Positions 1 through 12,375 are shown, numbered from the stretch's first letter. The stretch is 64,000 nt of DNA from Verticillium longisporum (GCA_019188255.1 JAETXT010000001.1:6200001-6264000); one strand, 5' to 3'. Translations and numbers: made by a program. The notes: generated by a model not told the origin, from the sequence alone.

Positions 1-857
1 TCGCGGCACAGAGTTTCCTCCAGGCGGTCCGGGTCCACCAATGTCCAGAAGCGGCCGGGCTCTTTGCCTTGGAAGACGGCAGCCGAAGTGGCAATGGGGA
101 AGCCTGACAGTGTCAGAGGCTTCTGCTCTGCACGCGAGCAGACGACAATCTCGCGGTCCTGGTCCCACCGTGCCGCCGGCAGCTTTGTGTTCCGCAGTGC
201 AGCTAGCATAGCAGCCCAGGCAGCGTCAAACGGGTTGCCGTCGAACGAGATGAAGTATATGTCGATGTAGAGCACCCAGTCCACGATGACGGCACTCTCG
301 CCGGTCTCCAGCTCGCCCATGTCATCGTCTTCGTCATCTGCGGCGCTGTAGCCTGTGTCCTCGGCTGGGCGCGTGTGCCATATCCTCAGGTCGTCGGCGT
401 TGACGAGGCCAGAGGAGTGAAGTAGCGAGAAGACACGGGTGCTCAAAGTCTGGGCGAGGTTCGTCGGGGGCACACCGGGCAGGAATTGGGGTGCCGAACC
501 GGTAGCCAGCTCAATGTTGGGAACGAGGAGGTCGTAGTCTCGGAGCTCGGCGCGGCCACCATCGTCGCTGTCGCGGATGGAGGCACGATAGTTGGGAATG
601 TTGGCGGTCGGGAGGATCTCGCCGCGGATGCCACAGATGACGGTGTTGTCGCCGATCCGGACAAGGGCGCTGCCGTGAGCGTGGGTCAGAGTGGACGTGT
701 TGATGTTGGGAGTGCGAGCTTCGTGGGGCGCCCGACCGTTACTACGCGTCGGTGTCGTTGCGCCCGCCGCTTGGGGAGTCTGAAGATTGGCGAGAAGGTA
801 TGGGTGTGGGGAGAGTTTGGCGAAGGTCTCGCGGGGGAGACCTTGGGGCGTGGCCAT
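1..857 (-). CDS. RRP43: Exosome core subunit RRP43 (RNase PH-like), 3' end cut by window
   Basis: One uninterrupted frame runs from an ATG at 857 to the window edge at position 1, giving 285 residues without a stop or intron. The 3' part of the gene lies outside. After a non-conserved N-terminus, residues about 61-82 carry the RNase PH-fold signature (HGSALVRIGDNTVICGIRGE), followed by ILPTANIPNY, a core strand VDWVLYIDIYFISFDGNPFD, and the start of the second half (ATSAAVFQGKEPGRFWTLVDPD). This matches Rrp43, one of six catalytically inactive PH-like subunits forming the exosome ring for 3'-5' RNA processing in nucleus and cytoplasm. An acidic stretch (ADDEDDDMGELE) lies in a surface loop. 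Other PH-like subunits (Rrp42, Rrp45) are possible alternatives, but the order of motifs fits Rrp43 best. The family assignment is from recognition of motifs, not from a search. Confidence 0.82.
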   Translation of the reverse strand, partial: MATPQGLPRETFAKLSPHPYLLANLQTPQAAGATTPTRSNGRAPHEARTPNINTSTLTHAHGSALVRIGDNTVICGIRGEILPTANIPNYRASIRDSDDGGRAELRDYDLLVPNIELATGSAPQFLPGVPPTNLAQTLSTRVFSLLHSSGLVNADDLRIWHTRPAEDTGYSAADDEDDDMGELETGESAVIVDWVLYIDIYFISFDGNPFDAAWAAMLAALRNTKLPAARWDQDREIVVCSRAEQKPLTLSGFPIATSAAVFQGKEPGRFWTLVDPDRLEETLCR

Positions 858-3800
858 CGCAATCTGACCCTTGACCAAGTGTGTTGTGCTATATGTAGAT
901 GGGCTAACGGAATGATTGAGATTCGGATAGTACAGCGCGAAGGTGTGGATTTGGACAGTGAAGCAAGTGAAAGATGGGTGGATTTTTGGTTCTGGTAACT
1001 GCTTTGATTTTTTGAGAGCCGGCTCAGCCTCGTAGAGTACTTTGTGCGGGGCATGATACAAGCGGCCAATCAGCGTAGATAAAACTTGAGTTTGCTCAGC
1101 CTTGTCATCCATCCCGTTTCAAGAAGGAACAGGCCCAGGGAAGTGTTACCTTCCTCCCCCTCATCACCAGCTTGTCTAGGTGCTTTTCAATCGCTTCTCT
1201 GACAAACCTGCGTCACCAATTCATCCACCGATTGTGTGAGATGGGTATTGGGGTTCGTGAACGACACTTTGCTGACAGTACACTGTGGAGAAGATGGTGT
1301 ACTGGTTGACTGCCAGATTGTGTGCTGAGTTCAGACCGCGAATAGCGGGGATGAACACGCCTGGCAAGAAATGACAGACATGTTGCATTGCGGTCAGCAC
1401 AGTGGCGACGAACATGACCCATGGACAAATGAAGAACGTGTGCAACCCCGTCGAACACGACAGCATGCCGGAGTCAAGCCTGAACGGTGCACCAACCATT
1501 TACTTCACGAGACCGGTCAGCAGGTCCTTTGGGGTACGGTACGAAGCGAGGCCACAGTACCAGTTCGAGGTCACAGTCAAGTGGACATGTTCCGGAGCCA
1601 CTCTCCTCGATTATCGCTCTTCGCGCTCGCCATTCTCGGCCTTGAATCGAGTCGACTCTTGGTCCTGGCATTGATGCGGAATCGTCAACAGCTATCACCA
1701 ACGGACTTGCAAGGGTGGAAGGACGTTGCGGCCCGTAGATGGTCGATGAACCGCCAAGACCACGGGCAATCTGATCTCCGTGGGTTCAGTGCCGGGATGT
1801 GGTCGGTGGGCAATATGCCGCAGGCATCGATGGGAGGTACAATCGCGGACCAGACCACCAACCGCCTGTCCGTCTCTGCTTTGACAGACCAGGAGCCAAG
1901 CATCGTCACGATTCCCTTCTTGCCCGCCAACGTCCTCATTCGGACAAGACTCCTCAACGCGGACCATGCCGGCCCCAGGTTCGCCAGATATGGCGCCATG
2001 CCCCCTGCTATTGTCTACGAGACTGGCCAAGTCAAGGGCCCAGCCTGCGTCTGCTGCGACTAAACAGACAAGCAAACGAGCCAGCCGCGGAGGCACGACT
2101 CGCGTGAGTTCCATCAAGACGAACAAGCAGCACGCACCAGTCGGAACAAGGCAATGACTTCACGCAATTGGCCTTTCTCGAGCCCTTGGCTTGGAGCATT
2201 CGGCTTGGAGCATTTGGCTTGGAGCATCCAGGTACCGATAGCCAGAAGGCGAAAGCGCGAAAGCCAACGTCCAGTGGCTCAAGGCGGTGGCAGGATGCAC
2301 GGCTGGACACACAGCCTGGGCGAATCACGAGCTTCGCATTGCCGCCCGTCGAGCGACCCTTCGCCCTTCTAGGCCAAACTGGAATTCCTGGCTCCTCCAC
2401 CTGACAAGGTTCCCCGCGAATCAAGACGGCCATCCCAGCCATCTCGACGACCACCCTCACCAACATCACGGCGCCCGCCTGCATGCCCGCCTGTCCTCTG
2501 CCATGCCATTCGATCGCCCATCACGGCCCCCAATATTGCTTGGCCACGGCTTGGACGGAGCTCGGCGAGCAAACACCCAGTGTGCCGTGCGTGCACAGAA
2601 CGTGCTTTGCCTGCAGATTCCCCTTGCCGCCTGCGGCCGTTTGGTCGCCTGTTTGGTCGCCTGAAAGGGTCCTCCCCCGCACACTGCGCGGAGAGAAGAG
2701 ATACAGTAGATGGACGGATCAAGAGGCCTGTCATGTCGACCGCCTGTTCGCCTTCCTTTGCGCGCTTCGTCTCATGTTCTTGCTCTCTACCTATTCACCC
2801 ATTTTCGATTACAAGCCCACAATATGCACAATTGCTGAAAGAGAGAGAGAGAAAGTCTGTTGACGCTTGAACAAGACAAATCCTTGTTCAAGGCGATACT
2901 GTACGTGCCAACAACTCGCTGGTCTCGACGATCAATGCGCTCACCTGCCATCGACCCTCCTCTTCGCGCAGCTTCCGTTGGACAAGCATCTGCAAGCGCG
3001 AGCCCAGCATCACATCCCATCCTAGTGGACGCTTCCCGCCCTTGGCCGTGATTACACCTGGTCTGCCGAGACCCTGGCTGAGAGCTTGCAGCACGACCTG
3101 CATACCCACGCACACCTCTAGCGCCTACGCTTCACTTCACTTGTTCACCACAACGAGGCCTGGCTGCGTGACATCTGCCAGCGGGGGCCGGCCGAAATCT
3201 CAACCAGCCAATATTAAGGTCCGGCCAGCCGCTGGGCGTTGCGCCTCCCACCTCGATCCTCACGATCCCGCGACTGGTACTCGACCTCTTTCTGTCTTTG
3301 ATTGACTGGCCGATTCGACATTGCAACATTGTGTGTGCACATCCACATGGCCATCCTGCATCTCGCTCATGCCACCCTGAGCTTTCACCCACTGGCCCTC
3401 ACGCGAATTCACCTGCTTCCTTGACTGACCAGACCCTGCTTGCTGCTCGTCTCTTGGTTCTTGGTCCCATATATCCGGTCTTCCGACCCCAAACCTGCCC
3501 AACGACGTTCCTCCACGCTGTTTCACTGCCGGCCTTCGTTCCCTGCCGTGTTACTCCCACGCTGACGTGTTTCGCCTTGTTCGCTGAGGGGTCTGGTATT
3601 CCTCTGTCAAACCAAGGTCGTCACTTCACCGTCAGTTAGACTGAGCAAGACCCTCACTGTGGCTCAGGACCTTGAACTCGGAACCCCAACTGGAAGGGCA
3701 TTCGAAGGGAGCCCACCAGCAACATCACGACGACCGGCAACACCTGGGTCGAACAGTCCAGCATCATTTTCTTATTGAGCATCCCGCAGCTTGTTTTCCA

Positions 3801-3895
3801 ATCGCATGCGGACGCGAATTCGAACCGCCTGCGCGTAGTCGCCCACCCAAACTCTCATCGCGAGAGCGCGCTTTGCCCCGGCTCCCACCTTCACA
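858..3895. other. Gene-free stretch upstream of the ferric reductase
   Basis: About 3 kb without a convincing gene. Short ORFs occur on both strands but none looks like protein. It holds three 14-bp tandem units (GGCTTGGAGCATTC type) at 2188-2229, a short GA run near 2843, and a 10-bp perfect inverted repeat with a 7-nt loop at 2866-2892 (arms CTTGAACAAG / CTTGTTCAAG). The last few hundred bases are presumably the promoter and leader of the ferric-reductase gene; no specific site was recognised. Confidence 0.6.
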
Positions 3896-6492
3896 ATGGC
3901 CTCACCACTGGGCACTCTGGCGAATGCCGCCTCTGACACCATGTCGCATATCAACAAGCGTATCTACATCCCGCTAGAAGCTGACAGTCCCGCCGGACTG
4001 GTAGAGGCCAACACTGTCGACCCTTGGACCGAGTCCGGAAAGTATGCTAGAGGATGGACATACTTCGCTTTGGCGCTGGCTGGCACAGTCGTCTTTATGC
4101 GAGTCTGGCACTTCTGGCAAGACAAGATCCGACAGGCCATTTACAAGGCCGAAGTCGAGCAGCACTACGAGGACATGTACACCCTCGACCCAGAACGAGC
4201 AACCGCGCTGAGGACCGGCCAGATGGCGCAGAACTTCTTCCCCGAGACCGAAGGCCTTGGGGAGAAGCAATTCCGCCCTCAGTAACACATGTCCTCCGTG
4301 ATCTAGGTCAATGTAACGTTGGCGCTCTTTCGGTGGATCTTCTACCGACCCATCCCCGATATCATGATCAAACGACACGTTTTTACCCTATCATCCCTTG
4401 CTGTCCTGACGACCGTCTTCATCGCACTGGTATTCGTGGTTCTGTACTGCTTCCTGCTGCAGCCACTCTACTGGCAGAGCATACAGTTTGGTTCGCCCCC
4501 GTTGCAATTCGGGCTGGCATGCTTGCTGTCGCCCTGACGCCTTGGATCATCGCAACGAGCATGAAGGCCAACGTTATGTCCTTCGTCATCGGCATAGGGC
4601 CCGAACGCCTCAATGTATTCCACAGATGGGCTGGATATCTCGTCCTTTTCTTGTCACTCGTTCATACCGTCCCCTTCTATGTGCAACCAGTCTGGGACGA
4701 TGGTGGCATGGAAGTGTTCCAGAAGCTGTTTGAAGGCGGAAGCGGAGTTATCTACGGCACCGGTATCGCCTGCTTAGTCCCGCTGGCCTGGCTCTGCGTC
4801 GCCTCTCTGCCGCCGATCAGGAGAGTCGCGTATGAGGCATTCATTCTGCTTCACATTCCCGTGGCCATGGTATACGTCGGCTTGCTCTTCTGGCACACCA
4901 AGAACTACCTGGCCTCATGGGATTATCTATGGGCCACTGTCGCCATCTGGGTCTTCTGTCTCGTATACCGCGCTTTCAAGCTCAACTGGCTCAAGCCGTG
5001 GCGACTGGCGTTCATGGTTGGTGACGAGGCTGCCATTACTCTTCTGGCAGAAAACGCAATCAAGGTCACGATCCCCACCCAGATGAGGTGGAAGCCCGGC
5101 CAATTTGTCTATCTCCGCATGCCCGGCATTTCTCTCTTCGAGAACCACCCCTTTACCATTTCTTCCTTGTGCAGCGAGGACTTCCCCTCCGAATACGGAG
5201 AACAGTACCGAGACTGCGTCGTTGTGTTCAAGCCCTACGGTGGCTTCACGCGCAAGGTCCTCAACACGGCGATCGAGAAGGGGCCTTTCCACACGTACCG
5301 TGCCTTCCTTGATGGACCTTACGGCGGCATGCGAAGAGATCTCGCTGCATTCGATACGTGCATCCTGATTGCAGGTGGAAGCGGCATCACCGCATTGATG
5401 TCGCAACTCCTCAACCTAATCAAGCGTATGCGCGACGGCAAGGCAATCACGAGAAAGGTTGTCGTCGTCTGGGCCATCAAGCGCCTCGAGTCTCTCGACT
5501 GGTTCCGCGAGGAGCTCCGGATTTGCCGGGAGTCAGCGCCACCAGAGAGTGTCACTTGCAAGTTCTTCGTTACGTCGACGGTTCGGAACCGCCACCAGCA
5601 GATCGGAGGCGGCGCCGACCGCTCGGCACCCCGCGCTCTCAGCCACATGTTCCATGACAAGTTGGACGGCTTCGTTGCCGGCGTCGCATCCAAACGCAAC
5701 TCGGCTCTCATCCAGGCCGAGGCCCAGGGCGACCCTGCACGCGAGCAGGAACTCCGCGCCGAGAATGAGGACAGAATCACAGCCCTGCCTCAGCAAAAGT
5801 ACTTGCAACCACACCAATATCCCCTACCAGGACCCAACGGTCCGCCATCGAACAGACACTCATTGCAAGAGGACTCACTCCGAAGGCTCGAGGGCCGCGA
5901 TTTCCCGCTCGACGTCAAGAGTGATACCGACAAGCGAGCCTCTCGCGACTTCCACTTCCCCCCAATCAACACAAAAGACGCCCCTCATTTCAACTACGCT
6001 CCACCACAACCCTCGCCGCGCATGCCGCCACCCGAGAGCCCCTACGCAGATGAGGACGGCTCCGACCTCCCGGTCCGTGCTCCCGAGCTCGCTCATCTCC
6101 GCAAGCTCAGCCCTGAGGCCGCGGCACGTGCGGCGGCGCAGAGACCGACAAGCACATTCGGCCCTCCATCAGGCTTCGACTTTGGGTTCCCCCAAACGCC
6201 AACCGAGTTCCAGAAGAACTTGATGCGTTTTGCTTTCCCAATTCCCCACCAAATCGATGGCGGCTGGACCGTCGAATATGGCCGGCCGGATCTGGGCTAC
6301 ATGCTCAAGGAGTGGGCGACAGGCGGCGCCGACGGACGCGGCATCCTCGGCCGACGAACCGCTGTCTTTGTGTGCGGGCCTCCTGCCATGCGTGTGGGCG
6401 TTGCCAACACAGTTGCGTCGCTGCAGGCGGGCATCTGGGGCGATGATGAGCTTGAAGAGATCTTCCTGCACACCGAGAACTATGCCCTGTGA
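3896..6492 (+). CDS. Ferric reductase / NOX-type transmembrane oxidoreductase (frame broken)
   Basis: Integral membrane flavocytochrome that would pass electrons from NADPH through FAD and two hemes to Fe(III) outside the cell. The N-terminal exon (ATG 3896, in ACAATGGCC) encodes a luminal/exterior segment and a first membrane helix (GWTYFALALAGTVVFMRVW). From 4307 the frame continues with ALFRWIFYRPIPDI and further helices, including RWAGYLVLFLSLVHT with a heme-ligand-type His. Then come the FAD motif NHPFTISS, the NADP motif GGSGITALMS, a long Pro/Ser-rich insert, and the C-terminal FVCGPPAMRVGVA. The stop is at 6490-6492, about 850 residues in all, normal for fungal FRE proteins. Two irregularities occur. 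The join between 4281 and 4307 is only 25 nt with GT..AG ends, out of phase by one. At 4504 the frame switches inside the conserved SPPLAIRAGML region, explained by one missing G. The family call is firm; the exact model is not. Confidence 0.8.
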
Positions 6493-6734
6493 GAGGGCTG
6501 GAAGCTGTACAATCAACCTAGTAATGGGAAGGATGTTGAAGTGGATTAGAGATACCATGAGCGATCGTAGGTTGGGGACCAAGACGGGGGATTTGCATAC
6601 CCACACGGGGACTGATTTGACAGTGCACATTGCCCCAGATATTTACTTAATTAATGTCATGATTTTGCAGCGAAGACATCCGCTTGTTCTTGGCCGTGAT
6701 TTCTCTCAGACTGACAGCCTGCCGCAAGTCTAAA

Positions 6735-9161
6735 TTAACATTTCTCAGCCGAAGCCCAGACGGAAGTTTTCCTGCTGCCGCCACTGCTTTCATCGCACCG
6801 AAACGAGAGTCGCCTCTCCACCTCGACGACCCTCAAGGAACATTGGCTCCGGTCCAAGGAATCCATGACCTCCGGGTCCCGCAAGACTCGAGCCACATCG
6901 GAGAAGGATTTCCCCGGCATAGGCCCATGCTTGAAGTAGGAGTAACAACCCAACAGAACAACAGCCAATGTAAAGAGGTTCGCCAGCGCATACGGTATCA
7001 AAAGGCCCAACACTAAGTATCCGTAGCGGTTCACGTCGTCTATCATCTCTACAGACGTCTTGGCAGGTTGTCTGCTTTTGTGTCAGCGGTTTCGCATGTT
7101 GCGTTGCAATTCACATGTGGAGGATCGGCCCTCAAACTCACGTCAAAAGCTCATTGTGCAGCAAGCTAACAGTCACGTTGAAGGCCAGCTGCTGGATGAG
7201 TTTACCAAGCGGCAGGCCACCGGCCACAGCCTTGTCCCGTCGGCGCTGCTCCTTGAGGCCCTTCAGCCGCGAGGTGTCAAAGCTGTAGAGCCGCTGGCTA
7301 AAGTCGAAGAAGACGTCCAGGTCGTCGCAGCCGAGGAGGACATTGTGCTCCAGCTGCGTGTCGATGACGCCGAACTGCGCTGCTCCCGGCGCGGGGGCTG
7401 AGGCGCCTGCTTCGCTCACCTCGGGCACGCTGCGACGTCTGTCGGCCGGCGGCTTCTTGTCCCTCGACGCCGAAGGCTTGGCGTCCGACCACTTTTCAAA
7501 ATCGGGGAGCAGCGCCTTGTCGTTCTGAGGCGTCCGCTCCTGCTGCTCCTGCGCTGCGTCTTCGTACCACGACAGAGATCCCACGACCTGGTCCGTGATG
7601 ACCCACATGAAGGCGGAATAAGCATGCTTCGCCATATCCGTCGCCGCCACCGCCTCGCCGGCCGCGGGGAACCCGACGCGTCCCAGCGGAAGCGAGCTGC
7701 CGCGGACGCTCTGTACCCCGTGATCCCACGACACGGCGACGTGGTAGCTCGCGTTCCACAGCTCGCAAACGAGCCGCTGCCTCGCGCGGGGCCGGAGCCC
7801 GCCCTGCCGCGGCGATCCCCCGTCGTCTTCGTCGTCGTCGTCGACGTAGCGCGACAAGCTGATCCAGACCTCGTTCGTCGCGTTGCTGGGCGCCCTGTCG
7901 CGCGGTTTCGACACGGGCGCGAGCGTGCCGTTGACGCGTACGGGCACAAAGGCGTAGTAGGCGTTGTCGGCCTCGCGGGCGGAGCCGAGCGGCTGGGCCA
8001 TCTTCTGCCGGAGGAAGCCGTCGATGAGGGCCTCTGCGCTGGCGTTGGCAGGGCCGCAGCGGACGGCGGGGCCGAAGAAGGTCGTGTTGTAGCTCGCGTG
8101 CTCGTGCGGGGCCGGCAGTGGGAGGATCTCCCCGAGGGCTGAGGCGGCTGTCGACACGAGGCTCAGGGCTGTTCGGGGGCCGGCGAAGGTGCGGGGCTCG
8201 TCGGCGGCCAGGTACGTCAGGTTCCGCTGCGTCGGGGGGCTGTAGGCGAACCGGTGGCCATCTGAACTGTTTGAGATGGCGGGCTGGGGGACCATTTGGT
8301 CGACCACGGACCGCCTGGTGCTGGGAAGGATGTACAGCGTCGATGGCGTGAAGAAGGCTGGGAGGAGGAGACACCAGGCCAGCAGAGCGAGGGCCGACCC
8401 GAGCTTGAATCTGCGCAGCATTTCTGTATTGGCGAGAGACAAGATTGACTCGTTGGCTCCGAAGGCCGCGTTGAGAGCCCGAGGGCTCATCGGTTTGCGT
8501 TGAAGGTTACGCCAGAGACACTGTGTATAACAGAGCCAGACGGCCGTGACGAAGGAGAATTGCGTAAGAACAGCCAACGCCGTCCCGATACTAGAATGGT
8601 GTAAGCATCAGATCTGCATCGGGGTACAGAAGAGTGGGAATACCGGATGTTACTCTGTTGACGATAGCCATCACCAGCAACAGTCCCGCTCAGGTGGATG
8701 TAGTACACGATGTGGCTCAATGTTGTACTCAGACCAACAAGATAGAAGAAGCAGAGCAGCACTGCCGGTCGTTGCCAGCATCTCATCGCTGCGGGCGACG
8801 AAAGTGGTGCGTCTGTTGTTACGACCCTTGTGTCAGAGGATGCCCAGGTCGACGCGCGATGTAGAGTATGCCTAGCGCTTTCTGCCTGGCACCACCCTGA
8901 TGCTGGAGGATCTGTATGACGCCCGGAGCACATGCTGGGGAATGTTATAGCCCCCATGTGACAGATTGCGTCAGGCACCGGGGCCAGCTCGCCCGTGTCA
9001 GAGCTGAGATCCTTCGTCGGAGACGGTGAACCAAGGTCTGGGAAGTCAGTTGGGGTATTGGCGGGAACAGGTGGGACGGGCTGATTCTCATGAGGTAGGC
9101 CTCGCTGGAACATGTCGGAGGCTTCCCTGTGCATGTTGGAGTTCTTCATTTTGCTAGCCAT
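6735..9161 (-). CDS. Conserved fungal multi-pass membrane protein, three exons
   Basis: Exons on the minus strand: 9161-8644, 8590-7142, 7071-6735, in phase, 767 residues. Intron 1 (8643-8591) has donor GTATTC and acceptor TCTAG; intron 2 (7141-7072) has GTGAGT and GCAG. The protein begins with a polar cytosolic tail, then a first helix (PAVLLCFFYLVGLSTTLSHIV), a helix pair after the first splice (IGTALAVLTQFSFVTAVWL and FKLGSALALLAWCLLLPAFF), and a large N-glycosylatable exterior region with many NxT/S sites and Cys. The last helix, encoded by exon 3, is YLVLGLLIPYALANLFTLAVVLLG. This layout is that of a large family of Pezizomycotina membrane proteins of unknown function, some carrying misleading enzyme names in databases. 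Residues about 75-120 look poorly conserved and may hide another intron or error, so the N-terminus is uncertain. I assign no function. Confidence 0.7.
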
Positions 9162-9954
9162 CTCTCATTCTGCATTGTAAGCAGACTCAGTCGCCCTTTT
9201 TGCTTCAACGGGTATTCTTATACTGTATTCTTATACTGGTACGTCTGTAAGCAAACTCGTCGTCAATCTGCTATTCATCGAGATGCGCCGACGATAGACT
9301 TCAAGCCTCATCGGCCCTAGCAAAGAGCCGCAGACGCCCCGCGCCGGCCTCGGCTCCTTATTGACCTCAGATCGTTTCACCCTCTTGGCCATTGAGACGG
9401 CGACTTTCAATAGCAAGAGACTCCCGGACCCTGTAACGTTACGCGTCCTCGAATGTAAGAGGAGGATACTGGTAACCTCGTGGAATTTGTTGGCACTGAT
9501 GGCACCATGTGATCGGCGTATCGTCGCGACCTAAGCGCCGATAAGCATAAAACATGACAGCTCACTAGCGACATGGTCCGCGTTAAACTTTTCGACGCAG
9601 TTACTCTGACCAAAAAGACTTTGACGGTTGGAACGAGTAACTCGGAACGATCAGGCCATCACAGATACCTCTCGAACAATCTGCTCACAATCTTGCTTGT
9701 GAGCGGCGAGCATCGGATATGGGATGCGTAAAACGTCTTCCGACCTATACATATAGAATTCTGCTTAGTGCACAAACGCCAGACACGCCAGGCGCCCGGT
9801 TGGCAAAGTGCTCAACGCGGGCCGGAAACCTACGCCATCAGACCATCCTGACCCCTATCTCTCCCAGTCCCGGGGAGCTTGTAAACCCATATGGACGATG
9901 CCAAGCGCCGAGTCCCGGCTTCCAAGTATTGACCTCTAAGCACGCATCTCCCCT
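9162..9954. other. Gene-free spacer
   Basis: About 0.8 kb between two minus-strand genes: promoter side of the membrane-protein gene and 3' side of the E/P/A-rich protein gene. No repeat, RNA gene or coding signal seen. Confidence 0.55.
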
Positions 9955-12375
9955 CTAGGGATCTTGGGACTTGTCCTCTGGCGCCGAGACGGCGGGTTCC
10001 GCCTTCGCAGTCTCCTCGCTCGCGGGTTCCGGCTGTGCCTCTTTCTCTTCTGTCGGTGCCAAGGCAGCCTCGACAACGGCGAGCTCCGGCGCTTTCTGGT
10101 CCTCCGCTTGACGATCCAATGCCGTCTCCAGTCCAGTTAACAGATCTGGGCCATCGTCCTCGGGTGAGGGCTGCTTGGGTGCTGCAGGCGCAGGTGGTGT
10201 CGGGCTTCGTACAGCTGCTGCGAGAGGAGTCGATTCGACCACGGCTGGTTGGGCAATCAGTTCGGCTACCGGAGCTGGCTCCTCCACAGGTTCGACAGAC
10301 TCTGTCGCGGGGACTTCTTCCAGCTTGGGGGCCTCGGCGCTTGCGCCCTCGTCCTTCGTCTCAGTCACTTCTTCGACGACTGGCGTGACTTGCTCCACAG
10401 GCTTGACGTCGGCTACTTCGTCCACCACGGGCTCCGTGACACTCCCGGTGATGGTCACCTCGGTGGTCACGACTTCCGCTGGCTTGGCTTCTTCCGCTGG
10501 CTCCGCGACCTCTGTGACCGGCTGTGTCACAACCTCGTCTGCGTCCTCCGCGTCTTGCATGGGTACATCAGTAGTCGGTTCCGGAGATACAATATCTCCC
10601 ACACGCTCTGGCGGTGGGATGAAAGTGGATGCCTGTGAAATCTCAACCTCAGCCTGGCCCTCGGCCGGTGGCTGAGATGCAACCAAAGCCTCTTCTGAAG
10701 GGGACTTGGTCGATCCGGCGGTCGCTTCCTTCTCGTTGTCTGCACCAGCTTCGGGCAATGTTTCGTTTACAGGCTGTGGTAGGGGCTCTGGCACAGACTC
10801 TGGCACGGGCTCTAGTACGGGCTCTGGCGCGGGTTCTGGCGCGATTTCTGGCGCGGGTGCTGTTGATTTCTCTGGAGAAGGCTCAGCAGCGGGCGCTAAC
10901 GTGGAAACCGGCGTAGGGTCCTTGGCAAGCTCATCTGTTGTTTCTGCCTTGGTTTCCGGCGCGCTCGCTTGTGTGTCTTGAATGGCAACATCTTCCGACA
11001 CCTTTTCAGCTGCTACTTCCGTGGCGTCTTCGGAAACCTTGGGCTTCTCTGGCTCAGAGGCTGTCACCTCTGCCGGCTCAGGCTTCTCCGCCGGTGGCGA
11101 CGTCGCCTGAGGCGAGGCCACTGTTGGAGATGGCATGACAACGTTCTTCAGCGGGCTTCCTTCGAGCTTGGGAGAGGTCGACAGCGACAGGTTGAAGGGC
11201 GGTGCCAAGAGCTGGCTGGGCGGCGGGAGTTGGCGGTTCGTAGATGGCGACTCAGCATCGCCCATGTCCATGGTAGTGTCGGCTGACGCGGGAGGCGCCG
11301 CGGGGGATGCGTCGGTCATTTCCTGGTCCTGGTCTTCGCCGTCCTCGCCGTCCTCGCCATCGTCTCCATCGTCATCACCTTCGTCGTCGTCATTATCGTT
11401 ATCAGCCATCTCGCTGTCCGCATTGTTGGAACCTTCGCGCTGGTCCTGTTGAGGTGTCTGCGCATACTGTTAGCTTTCGTGGCATGAGAAGGGTTCTCCA
11501 GGATACCTACGGTTGCGCCCTCCACACCCGGGACTGCCGGCGTGGGAACAGTCGCACCCACGGCTCTCTCTTGGCCGGGTGCTGGTGCCGGCAGCGGCAG
11601 CGTCTTCCTCTTGCGCCCGCGGCCAAGGCCTCCGGGTTTCTTATTCTTCTTTGGCAGTGGCGGCCGACGGTTGCGCGGAGGCGTGGCCTGGGCCTGCGGC
11701 GCGGCAACGGCAGCGGGCACGACCGTCGTGGAGATGATTTCGCCCTCGACCTGCTGGCCATCCTGGAGGGTGATTTCCTGCGTGTACGCGTTGCCGGCGG
11801 CGTCAACCTTACGCACCGTGGCCTTGGTGACGGTCGCGCCCACGGCAGGCGTGGTGACTGTCTTGGAAGCAATGGTGACGGTGCCTTTCCTCCGCTTGGC
11901 GAGATGGGAGACGGTGGCGCCCTCGGCGTTGCGGTGGACCTGCCTCCAGATCTTGATGTGGAAGCCCTTGACGGCCTCCTCCTCCTCCTCCTTCTTCTCG
12001 GGCTTCTCGACAGGCGCCTCGGGATCGACCTCCTCTTCTTCGGCGGGCGCCGGCCGCTTGTAGAGGCGACCGGAACGCGCGGCGCGCAGCAGGTCCTGGC
12101 TGTGCTGCGGCAGGAGGCCGGCGTCCCGGGGCATGCCCCAGAGAAGCTCGCGCGACCAAATGTCATTCTTGCGTGTCGTCTCGGGGGGGGGGGCGGGGCG
12201 ACGTTGACAATTTCCTGGCGCCATTGCCGAACGGGTAGGCCTTCAAAGTCGTCGTGTTCGACGTAGCCGCCGCGGTTCGCGCGTCGAGTCTGAAGGAAGC
12301 AACAAGGGTTAGCCTGCTGCCAGCGCACACCAAGATGGGAGGATCGGGATGAGAGTCACATACACCTGGCGCCAT
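9955..12375 (-). CDS. E/P/A-rich fungal protein, probably nuclear; one frame break in a C11 run
   Basis: Three exons: 12375-12364 (MAPG only), 12289-11511, 11457-9955. Introns 12363-12290 (GTATGT..CAG) and 11510-11458 (GTAGGT..GCAG) are phase 0. About 764 residues if the frame break is bridged. The N-terminal third is conserved-looking and basic: [21 protein letters not shown], then [30 protein letters not shown], and [34 protein letters not shown], followed by the Lys/Arg stretch [23 protein letters not shown], a likely nuclear localisation signal. The remaining two thirds are low-complexity acidic and proline/alanine-rich repeats of the type [15 protein letters not shown]. The reading frame changes inside a run of eleven G (12183-12193), where one more C on the coding strand restores it. 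I do not recognise the family with certainty; a chromatin or transcription role is only suggested by composition. Confidence 0.65.

Noticed and set aside
1371..2063. 230-codon plus-strand ORF in the left spacer
   Set aside because: Composition is irregular, comparable ORFs exist on the opposite strand in the same place, and no domain or signal is visible.
3810..3840. T-arm-like GGTTCGAATTC on the minus strand
   Set aside because: No matching acceptor, D or anticodon arms around it.
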